Shown: positions 16,480 to 23,950 of the stretch, piece after piece
Layout of the letters: each line of letters begins with the position of its first letter
How positions within the stretch are numbered: position 1 is the stretch's first letter
NCBI GenBank assembly: GCA_022614695.1
Contig: JAKEIC010000297.1
Span: 1-34,308, forward strand
Origin: Planctomycetales bacterium
GTDB lineage: Bacteria; Planctomycetota; JAKEIC01
Direction: 5' to 3'
Length of the DNA stretch: 34,308 nt
The notes under the pieces: generated by a model
What the model was told of the DNA's origin: nothing
The model's database searches: none
Seen by the model: the letters and a program-made list of their open reading frames with translations, nothing else
Position numbers and translations under genes: made by a program

Positions 16480-18036
16480 TCAGACCTTCCGCGAGATCGC
16501 CTTCGCCTGGAGGAAGAGCAGGAGGTAGTCGCGTCCCCCTGCCTTCGAGTCGGTGCCGCTCATGTTGAACCCGCCGAAGGGGTGGCCGCCGACGAGGGCT
16601 CCGGTGCACTTCCGGTTCACGTAGAGGTTCCCGACGTGGAACTCGCGCTCGGCCCGCTCGATCTTCCGGGGATCCGTCGAGTAGATCGAGCCCGTGAGGC
16701 CGTACTCCGTGTCGTTCGCGATCTTCAGCGCCTCGTCGAAGTCCTTCGCCCGGATCACCGCGAGGACGGGCCCGAAGACCTCCTCCTGGGCGAGGCGGGC
16801 CTTCGGCGCGATCCCCGTGAAGACCGTCGGCTGGACGAAGAACCCCGGCCCGGGTCCCGGCTCCCCGCCCACGGCGCAGTGGCCCTCGCGCCGGCCGACC
16901 TCGATGTAGGAGAGGATGCTCTTCCTCGCGCCCTCGTTGATGACGGGGCCCATGAAGCTCGTCGGGTCGCGCGGCGGTCCGACCTTGGCCGCCCGGACCT
17001 TCGCGACGAGCTTCTCGACGAGCGCGTCGTGCACCTTCTCCACCACGATGAGCCGGGAGCAGGCCGAGCACTTCTGTCCCTGGTAGCCGAAGGCCGAGAC
17101 GAAGGCCGCCTGCGCGGCGGCGTCGAGGTCGGCGTCCTCGGCCACGACGATCGCGTCCTTCCCGCCCATCTCGGCGATGACGCGCTTGAGCCAGATCTGC
17201 CCCGGGGAGACCTTCGCCGCCCGGAGGTTGATGTCGAGGCCGGCGTCCTTTGACCCGGTGAAGGCGACCATGCGGGTCTTCGGATGCTCGACCAGCGCCG
17301 ACCCGACGACCCCTCCGGAGCCCGTGACGAAGTTGACGACCCCCGGCGGGAGCCCCACCGAGACCATCAGGTCCACGAATCTCTCGGCGATCGTCGGGGC
17401 GTCGCTGCTCGGCTTGAGGACCACCGTGTTCCCGGCGACGACCGCGGCCGTCGTCATCCCGGCCATGATCGCGCAGGGGAAGTTCCACGGCGGGATCACG
17501 ACGACGACGCCGAGCGCCAGGTACTCGAGCCGGTTCTGCTCGCCCGGGACGGGGGTCAGCGCCTGGGGCCCCGCCAGCCGGAGCATCTCGCGCCCGTAGA
17601 ACTCGCAGAAGTCTATGGCCTCCGCCGTGTCGCCGTCCGCCTCGGGCCAGCTCTTCCCGACCTCGAGGACCATCCAGGCCGAGAACTCGTGCTTGCGGGC
17701 GCGGAGAGCCGCGGCCGTCCGGAAGAGGACGTCGGCCCGCTTCTCGGCGGGCGTCCGGCTCCACGTCTCGAACGCGCGCGCCGCCGCCTCGACGGCCTTC
17801 TCGGCATCCTCCTTGGTGCCCTTGGGGAATCGGCCGACGACCTGCGCCGGCTCGGCGGGGTTCGTCGAGGCGAAGGTCTCCTTCCGCTCGACGAACTTCT
17901 CGCCGATCCGCATCGGGTAGCTCCGCCCGAGTTGCGCGTCCACCGCCCGGAGGGCCGCCTCGAAGGCGGAGCGGTTCTCCGGCCTCGAGAAGTCGGTGTA
18001 CGGCTCGTTGCGGAACTCCGGGACGTCCACGGCCAT
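16480..18036 (-). CDS. pruA: L-glutamate gamma-semialdehyde (P5C) dehydrogenase
   Basis: This aldehyde dehydrogenase of 518 residues matches the monofunctional P5C dehydrogenase type. That enzyme oxidises glutamate semialdehyde to glutamate with NAD as the last step of proline or arginine breakdown. Diagnostic points are the N-terminal PYTDFSRPENRSAFEAAL, typical of this class, and the oxyanion Asn185 in PPWNFPC. The catalytic base is Glu289 in AEMGGKDA, and the nucleophile is Cys323 in GQKCSACSR. EEVFGPVLAVIRA and the C-terminal HPFGGFNMSGTDSKAGG complete the set. ATG at 18036 is preceded by GAGGAG, although the frame stays open upstream. No proline dehydrogenase gene is in the window. It heads the operon that continues into the TPR-membrane array, with only one base between it and copy D. 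Confidence 0.93.
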   Translation of the reverse strand: MAVDVPEFRNEPYTDFSRPENRSAFEAALRAVDAQLGRSYPMRIGEKFVERKETFASTNPAEPAQVVGRFPKGTKEDAEKAVEAAARAFETWSRTPAEKRADVLFRTAAALRARKHEFSAWMVLEVGKSWPEADGDTAEAIDFCEFYGREMLRLAGPQALTPVPGEQNRLEYLALGVVVVIPPWNFPCAIMAGMTTAAVVAGNTVVLKPSSDAPTIAERFVDLMVSVGLPPGVVNFVTGSGGVVGSALVEHPKTRMVAFTGSKDAGLDINLRAAKVSPGQIWLKRVIAEMGGKDAIVVAEDADLDAAAQAAFVSAFGYQGQKCSACSRLIVVEKVHDALVEKLVAKVRAAKVGPPRDPTSFMGPVINEGARKSILSYIEVGRREGHCAVGGEPGPGPGFFVQPTVFTGIAPKARLAQEEVFGPVLAVIRAKDFDEALKIANDTEYGLTGSIYSTDPRKIERAEREFHVGNLYVNRKCTGALVGGHPFGGFNMSGTDSKAGGRDYLLLFLQAKAISRKV

Positions 18037-18069
18037 GGTCCGCTCCTCGCGCGGGGTCGGCGCGACCGG

Positions 18070-18075
18070 ATCGTA
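18070..18075 (-). promoter_or_regulatory. Possible -10 box for the pruA-to-metallopeptidase operon
   Basis: TACGAT on the minus strand resembles a -10 hexamer and would start transcription about 27 bases before pruA. No good -35 hexamer lies 16-18 bases upstream, so the call is weak. Confidence 0.3.
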
Positions 18076-18095
18076 ACGCCGGGCCGGCGGTCCTT

Positions 18096-19193
18096 CTACC
18101 CGCGGGCGGCGGGTCGGAGCCGCCTCCAGAACCCGCCTGCCGCCCGGCGCAGACGGCCGAGGCGTCCCCCGGTCACGGGCGAGGGAGGGGGCTCCGGCGC
18201 CCTCGGCGTGAGCGCCTCGGCGACCGCCGGGTTCCCGCGGAGCGCCTCGAGGGCGGCGCGCTCCCCCTCCGCGATCAAGGCGCAGATCTCGCGGAAGTCG
18301 AAGACCCCCTGGTGGGCGACCCGGGGCTGGAGGACGAGGAGCTTCGAGCCCGCGGTCTCGCGCCGGTTCGCCTCGAACACCTTGCGGGCCCGGATCGTCG
18401 CGGCCCGGTCGAGGAGCGCGAAGATCCCGTCGGGCGGGGGCAGGGTCTCGAACGGCGCGAGGGTCTCGAGGTGGACGCCGATCACCAGGTCCCCCCCGAG
18501 AGAGACCCCGAGCCGGAGCGGGAGGCTGTCCACGACGCCGCCGTCCGCGAAGAGCCCCTCCCCGATCCGGACCGGCGGCAGGAGCCCCGGGAGCGCGCAC
18601 GAGGCGAGGACGGCGTCCGCGACCGGGACGTCGCGGGTTCCCGGACCGCCGAAGACGACGTGCTCGCCCGAGAGCAGGTTCACCGCGTTCACGTAGAGCG
18701 GCACCGCGAGCTGGTCGAACCAGCGCACGGGGAGGGCCCGCTCGATGAATGCCCGGAACCTCTCGCCCTTGTAGAGGGCGGCGACGCGCGAGCGGCGCCA
18801 GAGGAGCCCGCGGACGTCGAGGTCGAAGAGGTCGCGGCGGACCAGCCCGCAGGCGACCTTCTCCATCTCCTCGGGAGGGACCGCAGAGGCGTGGAGCGCG
18901 CCGACGAGGGCGCCGACGCTCGTCCCGACGACGGCCCCGATCGGGATCTCGAGGGTGCGGAGCGCCTTCAGGACCCCGATGTGGGCGATCCCGCGGACGC
19001 CGCCGCCGCCGAGCACGAGCACGGCGCCCCGCACGGGGATGGGGAACACCGGGGCGACGGGAGCCGGCGTGAGGTCGTTCCCGTTCCCTTCGGGGGCGCT
19101 CGCGGGGATCGCATCAAGGACCGTTCTCGGGGACCTCCTGACCCGGAGGGAGTGTCGCGGTTCAGGAAAGCCGACCGCAAGCCGCCCCGACAC
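18096..19193 (-). CDS. Patatin-like phospholipase (RssA/NTE type)
   Basis: This is a serine acyl hydrolase of the patatin fold, expected to cleave fatty acyl chains from phospholipids or lysophospholipids. The Ser-Asp dyad is complete: the oxyanion loop GGGGVRG at 62-68, the nucleophile elbow GTSVG with Ser92, and Asp217 in ADGGVVDS. The start is uncertain. The longest frame begins at GTG 19193 (365 residues), but its first 55 residues are low in family resemblance. Many bacterial patatins begin close to the glycine loop, so a GTG about 50 codons downstream is possible. No clear ribosome site marks either. The C-terminal 40 residues are Arg/Pro rich. It lies 59 bases upstream of pruA on the same strand and may be read with it. 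Confidence 0.88.
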   Translation of the reverse strand: MSGRLAVGFPEPRHSLRVRRSPRTVLDAIPASAPEGNGNDLTPAPVAPVFPIPVRGAVLVLGGGGVRGIAHIGVLKALRTLEIPIGAVVGTSVGALVGALHASAVPPEEMEKVACGLVRRDLFDLDVRGLLWRRSRVAALYKGERFRAFIERALPVRWFDQLAVPLYVNAVNLLSGEHVVFGGPGTRDVPVADAVLASCALPGLLPPVRIGEGLFADGGVVDSLPLRLGVSLGGDLVIGVHLETLAPFETLPPPDGIFALLDRAATIRARKVFEANRRETAGSKLLVLQPRVAHQGVFDFREICALIAEGERAALEALRGNPAVAEALTPRAPEPPPSPVTGGRLGRLRRAAGGFWRRLRPAARG

Positions 19194-19287
19194 CCCGGCG
19201 CCCGTGAGGGTCCCCCCCGCGCCGGCGAGTGAGGGAGGGGCGGTGGGAGCCGGGGCGGCGGGGGGAGCGGGGCCGGCGGGGGTCCGC

Positions 19288-19309
19288 TATACTCCGATCC
19301 TTCTCGGAG
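19288..19309 (+). promoter_or_regulatory. Possible -10 box and leader hairpin before the radical SAM gene
   Basis: TATACT (19288-19293) resembles a -10 box but has no matching -35. It is followed at 19292-19309 by an 18-base inverted repeat, CTCCGA and TCGGAG around a six-base loop, within the short leader before the GTG at 19336. Confidence 0.3.
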
Positions 19310-19335
19310 CATCGTCCCCCCCGGGAAGGCCTCCC

Positions 19336-20763
19336 GTGACCGCGCGCCTCAACCCCGGCGAGCTGGAGATCGAGCTCTTCTGCCGGGGGCTACGCCTCGA
19401 TCCCTCGTGCTCGCTCGACGAGGACGGGCGTCCGATCGCGCGGACCCGAGCGGGGCTCGGCTCTGGCCTCGAGCTCGTGATCCCGGGGCCTCTCAAGGAC
19501 CTCTGGCTGAACGCGCCGGTGGCGGAGAAGTTCGCGCAGGCGTCGCCCTACGTCCTGCGGCGCGCCGCCGCGGGCCCCGCCCTGAGCCGGAGCCGTCCCG
19601 GGGCCGGCGGCCCCGGGAACTCCGAGTCGAACGGTTACGAGGTCGTCCACGAGCATGAGGGCCGCGCGTACCCGGTCCGACTCCCTCCGGAGCCGGCGTG
19701 GTACCGGCGGAAGACCTCGTCGGGCGTCGAGATGATGCGCGTAGGCGTGTTGCAGGGGACCTACCTCGGGATCTACATCGGGCCTCCCTGCACCTACTGG
19801 CGGGGCCGGGAGCCCGAGAACTGCAAGTTCTGCACCACCGGACGGAACGTGGGGGTGAACGAGGCCCTCAAGAAGTCGGTGGAGGACGTCGTGGAGACCG
19901 CGCTCGCGGCCAAGGGCGAGTCGGGCGTCACGTTCGTCCACCTGAACTCCGGCTACATGGAGCCCGACGGAGGCCTCGACATCGCCGCTCCCTACGTGAA
20001 GGCGCTGAAGGAGCGCGTCGGGTGCCTCGTCGGGGTCCAGATGATCCCGACCCGTCAGCTCTGGAAATACGACTGGTTCCGGGACCTCGGCGCCGACCAC
20101 TTCTCGTTCTGCTACGAGTTCCACAACCCCGAGTTCTTCGCGCAGCTGCTCCCGGGCAAGGAGCGGACCCTCGGACGCGACACCTACTTCGACGCCCTCG
20201 AGTACGCCGCGGCGCTCCTGGGCAAGGGCGCCTGCTCGGGCGAGATCATCGCGGGGGTGGAGCCCCTCCCCGACACGCTCCGGGCCATTGACTACATCAC
20301 CTCCGTCGGCGCCTTCCCGACCGTCTGCATCTTCCGCCCGGTGATTGACGCCGACATGGAGGAGCACCCCTCCCCGGGGCCCTCCGAGATGCGCGTGGTG
20401 ATGAAGCATATGTGGGACGCCTGCCGGCGGAACGGGATCCCGATCGGCGCCGCGCCGAACATCGAGGTGAGCCTCATCGTGAACCCGACCGACGCGGTCT
20501 ACCTCGCGGGCGGCGGGCTCTCCGACTGGTGGTACCGGGCGAAGCTCCGGGCGGTCGCCTGGCTCGCGCGCGGCCACTTCCGCCGGATGAGGGCACCGCG
20601 GCCGGTCGCGGAGTCCGCCGAGACGCCCGCGACGCCGAGGCCGCACTGGGGCCAGGCGCGGTTCTCGCCCTCTCCCCTCCGCGCCGCGGTCTCGCCGCCG
20701 GGCGCCTTCGAGCGGAGCCCCGCCGCGCGGTTCGGGGCGCGCGCCGCTTCCGCGACGCGCTAA
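19336..20763 (+). CDS. Radical SAM protein with CX10CX2C cluster motif
   Basis: This 475-residue protein has a probable 4Fe-4S site at Cys152, Cys163 and Cys166 (PPCTYWRGREPENCKFC). The spacing is CX10CX2C instead of the canonical CX3CX2C. Related long spacings, CX9CX2C, occur in Elp3-like enzymes and in the MSMEG_0568-type radical SAM group. The MRVGVLQGTYLGIYIG stretch before the cysteines also recalls the latter. A TIM-barrel-like core follows, with VTFVHLNSGYMEPDGG, FSFCYEFHNPEFF and GEIIAGVEPLPDTL. About 150 N-terminal residues of unknown nature precede the core, and the last 55 are low-complexity Ala/Pro/Arg. GTG at 19336 is chosen for a GGAAGG site. The substrate is unknown. Its TAA stop shares three bases with the TAG of the convergent gene. 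Confidence 0.8.
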   Translation: MTARLNPGELEIELFCRGLRLDPSCSLDEDGRPIARTRAGLGSGLELVIPGPLKDLWLNAPVAEKFAQASPYVLRRAAAGPALSRSRPGAGGPGNSESNGYEVVHEHEGRAYPVRLPPEPAWYRRKTSSGVEMMRVGVLQGTYLGIYIGPPCTYWRGREPENCKFCTTGRNVGVNEALKKSVEDVVETALAAKGESGVTFVHLNSGYMEPDGGLDIAAPYVKALKERVGCLVGVQMIPTRQLWKYDWFRDLGADHFSFCYEFHNPEFFAQLLPGKERTLGRDTYFDALEYAAALLGKGACSGEIIAGVEPLPDTLRAIDYITSVGAFPTVCIFRPVIDADMEEHPSPGPSEMRVVMKHMWDACRRNGIPIGAAPNIEVSLIVNPTDAVYLAGGGLSDWWYRAKLRAVAWLARGHFRRMRAPRPVAESAETPATPRPHWGQARFSPSPLRAAVSPPGAFERSPAARFGARAASATR

Positions 20764-21302
20764 CGTCGGGACTTCCGCGGGGCCGCGCGCTTTCGGCGCG
20801 CCTTGCGCCCCGGGAGCTTCCGGGCCTGTCGCCTCGCGCGGGCCGGCGCCGGGGCGGGGGCCGCGTCCTCCCCCTCACCGCGGAAGGTCTTGAGCGCGTT
20901 CTGGAAGGCCAGCTCCGGGATCCTTTCGCCGACGAGGGGCCCGGCGTCGTTCGCGATCTCCTCGGCGACGCTCCGGAGCGCCGGCCAGTCCTTCCAGAAG
21001 CCGGGGGGCAGCTTCAGGACCCGGCAGAGCAGGTCCCCCGTGAAGCCCCAGGACATGACCGTCGGCCTGAGCCTCAGCTTCTCGAGGGCGAGCGGGACCG
21101 CCCACCGGAGCCCGAGGCCCTCGACCATCAGGGCGGCGAGGTCCCCGGGCGAGAGCCTCCAGAGCGGTTTCCTCCACGCCTCCCGCACGATCCTCCCGAG
21201 ACGCGTCACGGCGGTGGAAGGGTGTCCCAGCTCCTGGCCGGTGAGGTCCCGGAGGGACTTCGTCCTCTCGGACTCCGGAGGCCCGAGGAGAGCCGGGCTC
21301 AA
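20760..21302 (-). CDS. CdiI-like immunity family protein with basic tail
   Basis: This is a 180-residue protein. Residues 14-85 resemble the CdiI_2-type contact-dependent inhibition immunity family as I know it. SLRDLTGQELGHPSTAVTRL is followed by the typical WRKPLWRLSPGDLAALM, GLGLRWAVPLALEKLRL and SWGFTGDLLCRVLKLPPGFW. The first part of the pattern corresponds to K-P-L-x-x-L-x-x-x-D-L. The C-terminal 40 residues are a Lys/Arg/Ala/Pro tail, like histone-H1-type nucleic-acid-binding tails, and are not part of that family. The start is inferred as TTG at 21302, which overlaps the purF stop as TTGA; no ATG or GTG fits. No large CDI toxin or other effector lies nearby, so it is an orphan. It could be a housekeeping derivative. 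Family assignment is from memory of the pattern. Confidence 0.65.
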   Translation of the reverse strand: MSPALLGPPESERTKSLRDLTGQELGHPSTAVTRLGRIVREAWRKPLWRLSPGDLAALMVEGLGLRWAVPLALEKLRLRPTVMSWGFTGDLLCRVLKLPPGFWKDWPALRSVAEEIANDAGPLVGERIPELAFQNALKTFRGEGEDAAPAPAPARARRQARKLPGRKARRKRAAPRKSRR

Positions 21303-22834
21303 GAGCGCCCGGCGCGCGCCACGGAGGCCGCGAGCCGCTCGCTCTCGATCTCGCGGAGGGTTTGCGCGGTGACGTCGCCCGAGGCGTATCGCCCGTTGAA
21401 GCAGCCCGTGCAGAACTCCCGGACCTCCGGGTTCCCCCGCCGGCCCGCCTCCACGAGGTCCTCGATCCTCTGGTAGAGGAGCGCGTCGGCCCCGACGAGC
21501 GCCCGCAGCTCCTCGACCGTGTGGTCGCGGGCGATCAGGTCCCGCGAGGTGCTCATGTCGATCCCGTAGACGCAGGGGTTCGTGAGCGGCGGGGCGGTGA
21601 GGGCGAGATAGACCTCGACGGCCCCGGCCCGCCGGGCCATCTCGACGAGCGCCCGGGAGGTCGTCCCGCGCACGAGCGAGTCGTCCACGAGGAGGACGCG
21701 CTTCTTCTCGAACTCGATCGGGATCGGGTTGAGCTTCCGGCGGACCGACGCGTCGCGGCGCTCCTGGCCCGGCATGATGAACGTGCGGCCGACGTAGCGG
21801 TTCTTCTGGAGCCCCTCGCGGTAGGGGAGCCCGAGCCGGGCGGCGCACGCCTGCGCCGCCGGCCGCGCCGTGTCGGGGACGGGGATCACGACGTCCGGGT
21901 CGAGGCCGGCCTCGATCACCTGGCGCGCGAGGGATTCGCCGAGCCGCATCCGCGCCTTGTAGACGCTCACCTTGTCGAGGAACGAGTCGGGGCGGGCGAA
22001 GTAGACGTGCTCGAAGATGCACGGGTGCAGCTCGCCGGGCGCGACCTGCTTGCTGGCGATCTCCCCCGACAAATCCACGAAGACGGCCTCCCCCGGCGCC
22101 AGGTCGCGCAGCACCTTGAAGTCGAGGCGGTCGAGGGCGACGGACTCGGAGGCGACGGCCACGGCGCGGCCGTGGGGACCCTCGCGGGTCCCGAGGATCC
22201 CCGGGCGGATCCCGAAGGGGTCTCGGAAGGCCAGGAGCCCGCGCCCCGCGACCAGTGCGACGACGGTGTAGGCGCCTCGAACCCGGTGGAAGACGCCGGC
22301 CACGGCGGTGAAGAGGTCGTCGGGGTACCGGATCCCGCCCGGGCGCTCCGGCAGCTCCTCGGCGAAGACGTGCAGGAGCGCCTCCACGTCGCAGCCCGAC
22401 CTCATCGGCCGCCCCGAGCCGGCCAGCTCCGGCCGGAGCGACGCGCAATTGGTCACGTTCCCGTTGTGGGCCATCGCGATCGGGAGTGGGGTCGAGATCG
22501 CAAAGGGCTGCGCGTCCTCCGGGCTGCCGACCCCCGCCGTCGGGTAGCGCACGTGCGCGATGCCCGACCGGCCCTTGAGCCTCTCGGCGTCGCCACCCGC
22601 GAGGACCTGCTCGACCAGGCCGCCGCCCTTCACGAGGCGGAGTCCGCCTTCGCCCTTCGGGCTACGGCGGACTGCCGCCTCCGCCGGCGGGAAGAGGTCG
22701 TGCTGGGCGGGCGCCGTCTCGTCCCAGGTGCAGAAGCCCGCGGCGTCCTGGCCCCGGTGCTGGAGCGTGAGGAGCCCCTCGTAGAGGTCCGCCGCCACGT
22801 CACGCGGGGCGACCACTCCGAGGATGCCGCACAT
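21299..22834 (-). CDS. purF: Amidophosphoribosyltransferase
   Basis: PurF performs the first committed step of purine synthesis, converting PRPP and glutamine to phosphoribosylamine. The 511-residue protein begins MCGILGVVAP, so Cys2 is the N-terminal nucleophile of the glutaminase after Met removal, with no propeptide. GHVRYPTAG-type (IAHVRYPTAGVGSPEDAQPF) and AHNGNVTN segments follow. The phosphoribosyltransferase half has FARPDSFLDKVSVYKARMRL, VIPVPDTARPAAQA and the PRPP loop VLLVDDSLVRGTT. Between DAAGF and KGGGLV there is an Asp/Pro/Arg-rich insertion of about 25 residues that is longer than usual. The C-terminal FCTGCFNGRY is present. The ATG at 22834 is certain. A -10-like TACGAT lies only nine bases upstream, suggesting a nearly leaderless mRNA. 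Confidence 0.96.
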   Translation of the reverse strand: MCGILGVVAPRDVAADLYEGLLTLQHRGQDAAGFCTWDETAPAQHDLFPPAEAAVRRSPKGEGGLRLVKGGGLVEQVLAGGDAERLKGRSGIAHVRYPTAGVGSPEDAQPFAISTPLPIAMAHNGNVTNCASLRPELAGSGRPMRSGCDVEALLHVFAEELPERPGGIRYPDDLFTAVAGVFHRVRGAYTVVALVAGRGLLAFRDPFGIRPGILGTREGPHGRAVAVASESVALDRLDFKVLRDLAPGEAVFVDLSGEIASKQVAPGELHPCIFEHVYFARPDSFLDKVSVYKARMRLGESLARQVIEAGLDPDVVIPVPDTARPAAQACAARLGLPYREGLQKNRYVGRTFIMPGQERRDASVRRKLNPIPIEFEKKRVLLVDDSLVRGTTSRALVEMARRAGAVEVYLALTAPPLTNPCVYGIDMSTSRDLIARDHTVEELRALVGADALLYQRIEDLVEAGRRGNPEVREFCTGCFNGRYASGDVTAQTLREIESERLAASVARAGRS

Positions 22835-22842
22835 CCGGGAGC

Positions 22843-22848
22843 ATCGTA
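22843..22848 (-). promoter_or_regulatory. Possible -10 box close to the purF start
   Basis: TACGAT ends nine bases before the purF ATG. If used, the transcript would begin within a few bases of the start codon. No Shine-Dalgarno is visible, which agrees with leaderless or very short-leader initiation. No -35 is recognisable. Confidence 0.35.
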
Positions 22849-22884
22849 GCCCGGACGGGGGCGGATTCCATGGGAATCCGACCA

Positions 22885-23913
22885 CTACGGGACGAGGACG
22901 ACCTTCCCCACCGCCTCCCGCGCCTCGAGGACCCGGTGCGCCTCGGCGACCTGCGCGAGCGGGAGGACCCGGTCCACGACGGGCCGCAGCCGCCCGGCGG
23001 CCACGTGCGCGAGCACCTCGGCCACCTCGCCGCGACTCCCCATGGTCGAGCCGAGGATCGAGAGGCCGCGGAAGAAGACGCGTCGGAAGTCGAGCGCGAC
23101 ATCCGCCCCGCTCGTGACCCCGCAGGTGACGAGGCGTCCCCCGGCGGCGAGGACCGAGACGGACTTCGCCACGGTGTCGGCGCCGACCGTGTCCACGACG
23201 ATCTCCACGCCCTTCTTCGCCGTGAGCCGGCGGACTTCGGTGACGAAGTCGGCGGCCCGGTAGTTCACGACCTCGTCGGCGCCAAGCGCCCGCACCTTCG
23301 CGCCCTTCGGGTCCGAGCCGGCCGTCGCGATCACGCGGGCGCCGTGGAGCTTCGCGACCTGGACGGCGGCGACGCCCACCCCGCCCGCGGCGGCGTGGAC
23401 GAGGACGTCGTCGCCGGGCCGGACTCCGGCGCGGGCGACCAGCATGTGCCAGGCCGTGAGGAACACGAGCGGGACCGAGGCGGCCTGTGGGGCGTCCAGG
23501 TTCGCCGGGCGCGGGAGCGCGTTCGCGGCCGGGATCGCGACGAACTCCTGGCACGACCCGTCGCGGGTCTCCCCGAGGATGCCGTAGTGGCGGCAGAGGT
23601 GGTCGCGCCCCCCGTGGCAGTGGGCGCAGCGCCCGCAGGAGAGTCCCGGCGCGGTGACGATCTTCTCGCCGACCTTCACTCCCGTCGCGCCGGGGCCGAG
23701 GGCGACCACCTCCCCGGCCAGGTCGCACCCCGGCACCATCGGGAGCGGGTACTTCACCCCCGGGATCCCGCGCCGGACCCAGAGGTCCAGGTGATTGAGC
23801 GCGGCGGCCTCCATCCGGACGAGCACCTCGCCGGGGCCCGGGACGGGCTGTGGCCGCTCCTCGATCGCGAGGACCTCGGGGCCCCCGTGCTTCCGGATGA
23901 CGACGGCGCGCAT
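22885..23913 (-). CDS. Zinc-binding alcohol dehydrogenase / quinone reductase-like MDR protein
   Basis: This is a 342-residue medium-chain dehydrogenase/reductase. The N-terminal GroES-like domain includes [20 protein letters not shown] and [10 protein letters not shown]. The structural zinc lobe is present with four cysteines in [16 protein letters not shown] (about residues 92-107). Asp/Cys residues around [10 protein letters not shown] are in the place of catalytic zinc ligands. The NAD(P)-binding motif [12 protein letters not shown] is at about 168-179. [16 protein letters not shown] and the C-terminal AVGKVVLVP complete the fold. The quinone-reductase-like Rossmann motif with the zinc lobe points to the zinc-containing ADH-like branch; the substrate cannot be read. 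It starts only 37 bases from the divergent recQ and ends 50 bases before purF. Confidence 0.92.
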   Translation of the reverse strand: MRAVVIRKHGGPEVLAIEERPQPVPGPGEVLVRMEAAALNHLDLWVRRGIPGVKYPLPMVPGCDLAGEVVALGPGATGVKVGEKIVTAPGLSCGRCAHCHGGRDHLCRHYGILGETRDGSCQEFVAIPAANALPRPANLDAPQAASVPLVFLTAWHMLVARAGVRPGDDVLVHAAAGGVGVAAVQVAKLHGARVIATAGSDPKGAKVRALGADEVVNYRAADFVTEVRRLTAKKGVEIVVDTVGADTVAKSVSVLAAGGRLVTCGVTSGADVALDFRRVFFRGLSILGSTMGSRGEVAEVLAHVAAGRLRPVVDRVLPLAQVAEAHRVLEAREAVGKVVLVP

Positions 23914-23924
23914 CAGGACGCGCG

Positions 23925-23930
23925 ATGATA
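23925..23930 (-). promoter_or_regulatory. Possible -10 box for the MDR gene in the 37-base divergent gap with recQ
   Basis: TATCAT on the minus strand ends 11 bases before the ATG of the MDR gene. On the plus strand TACGAA (23934-23939) lies 11 bases before the recQ GTG. Both would give nearly leaderless transcripts from overlapping divergent promoters. Neither has a clear -35. Confidence 0.35.
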
Positions 23931-23950
23931 CCCTACGAATCCCTGCCCCC

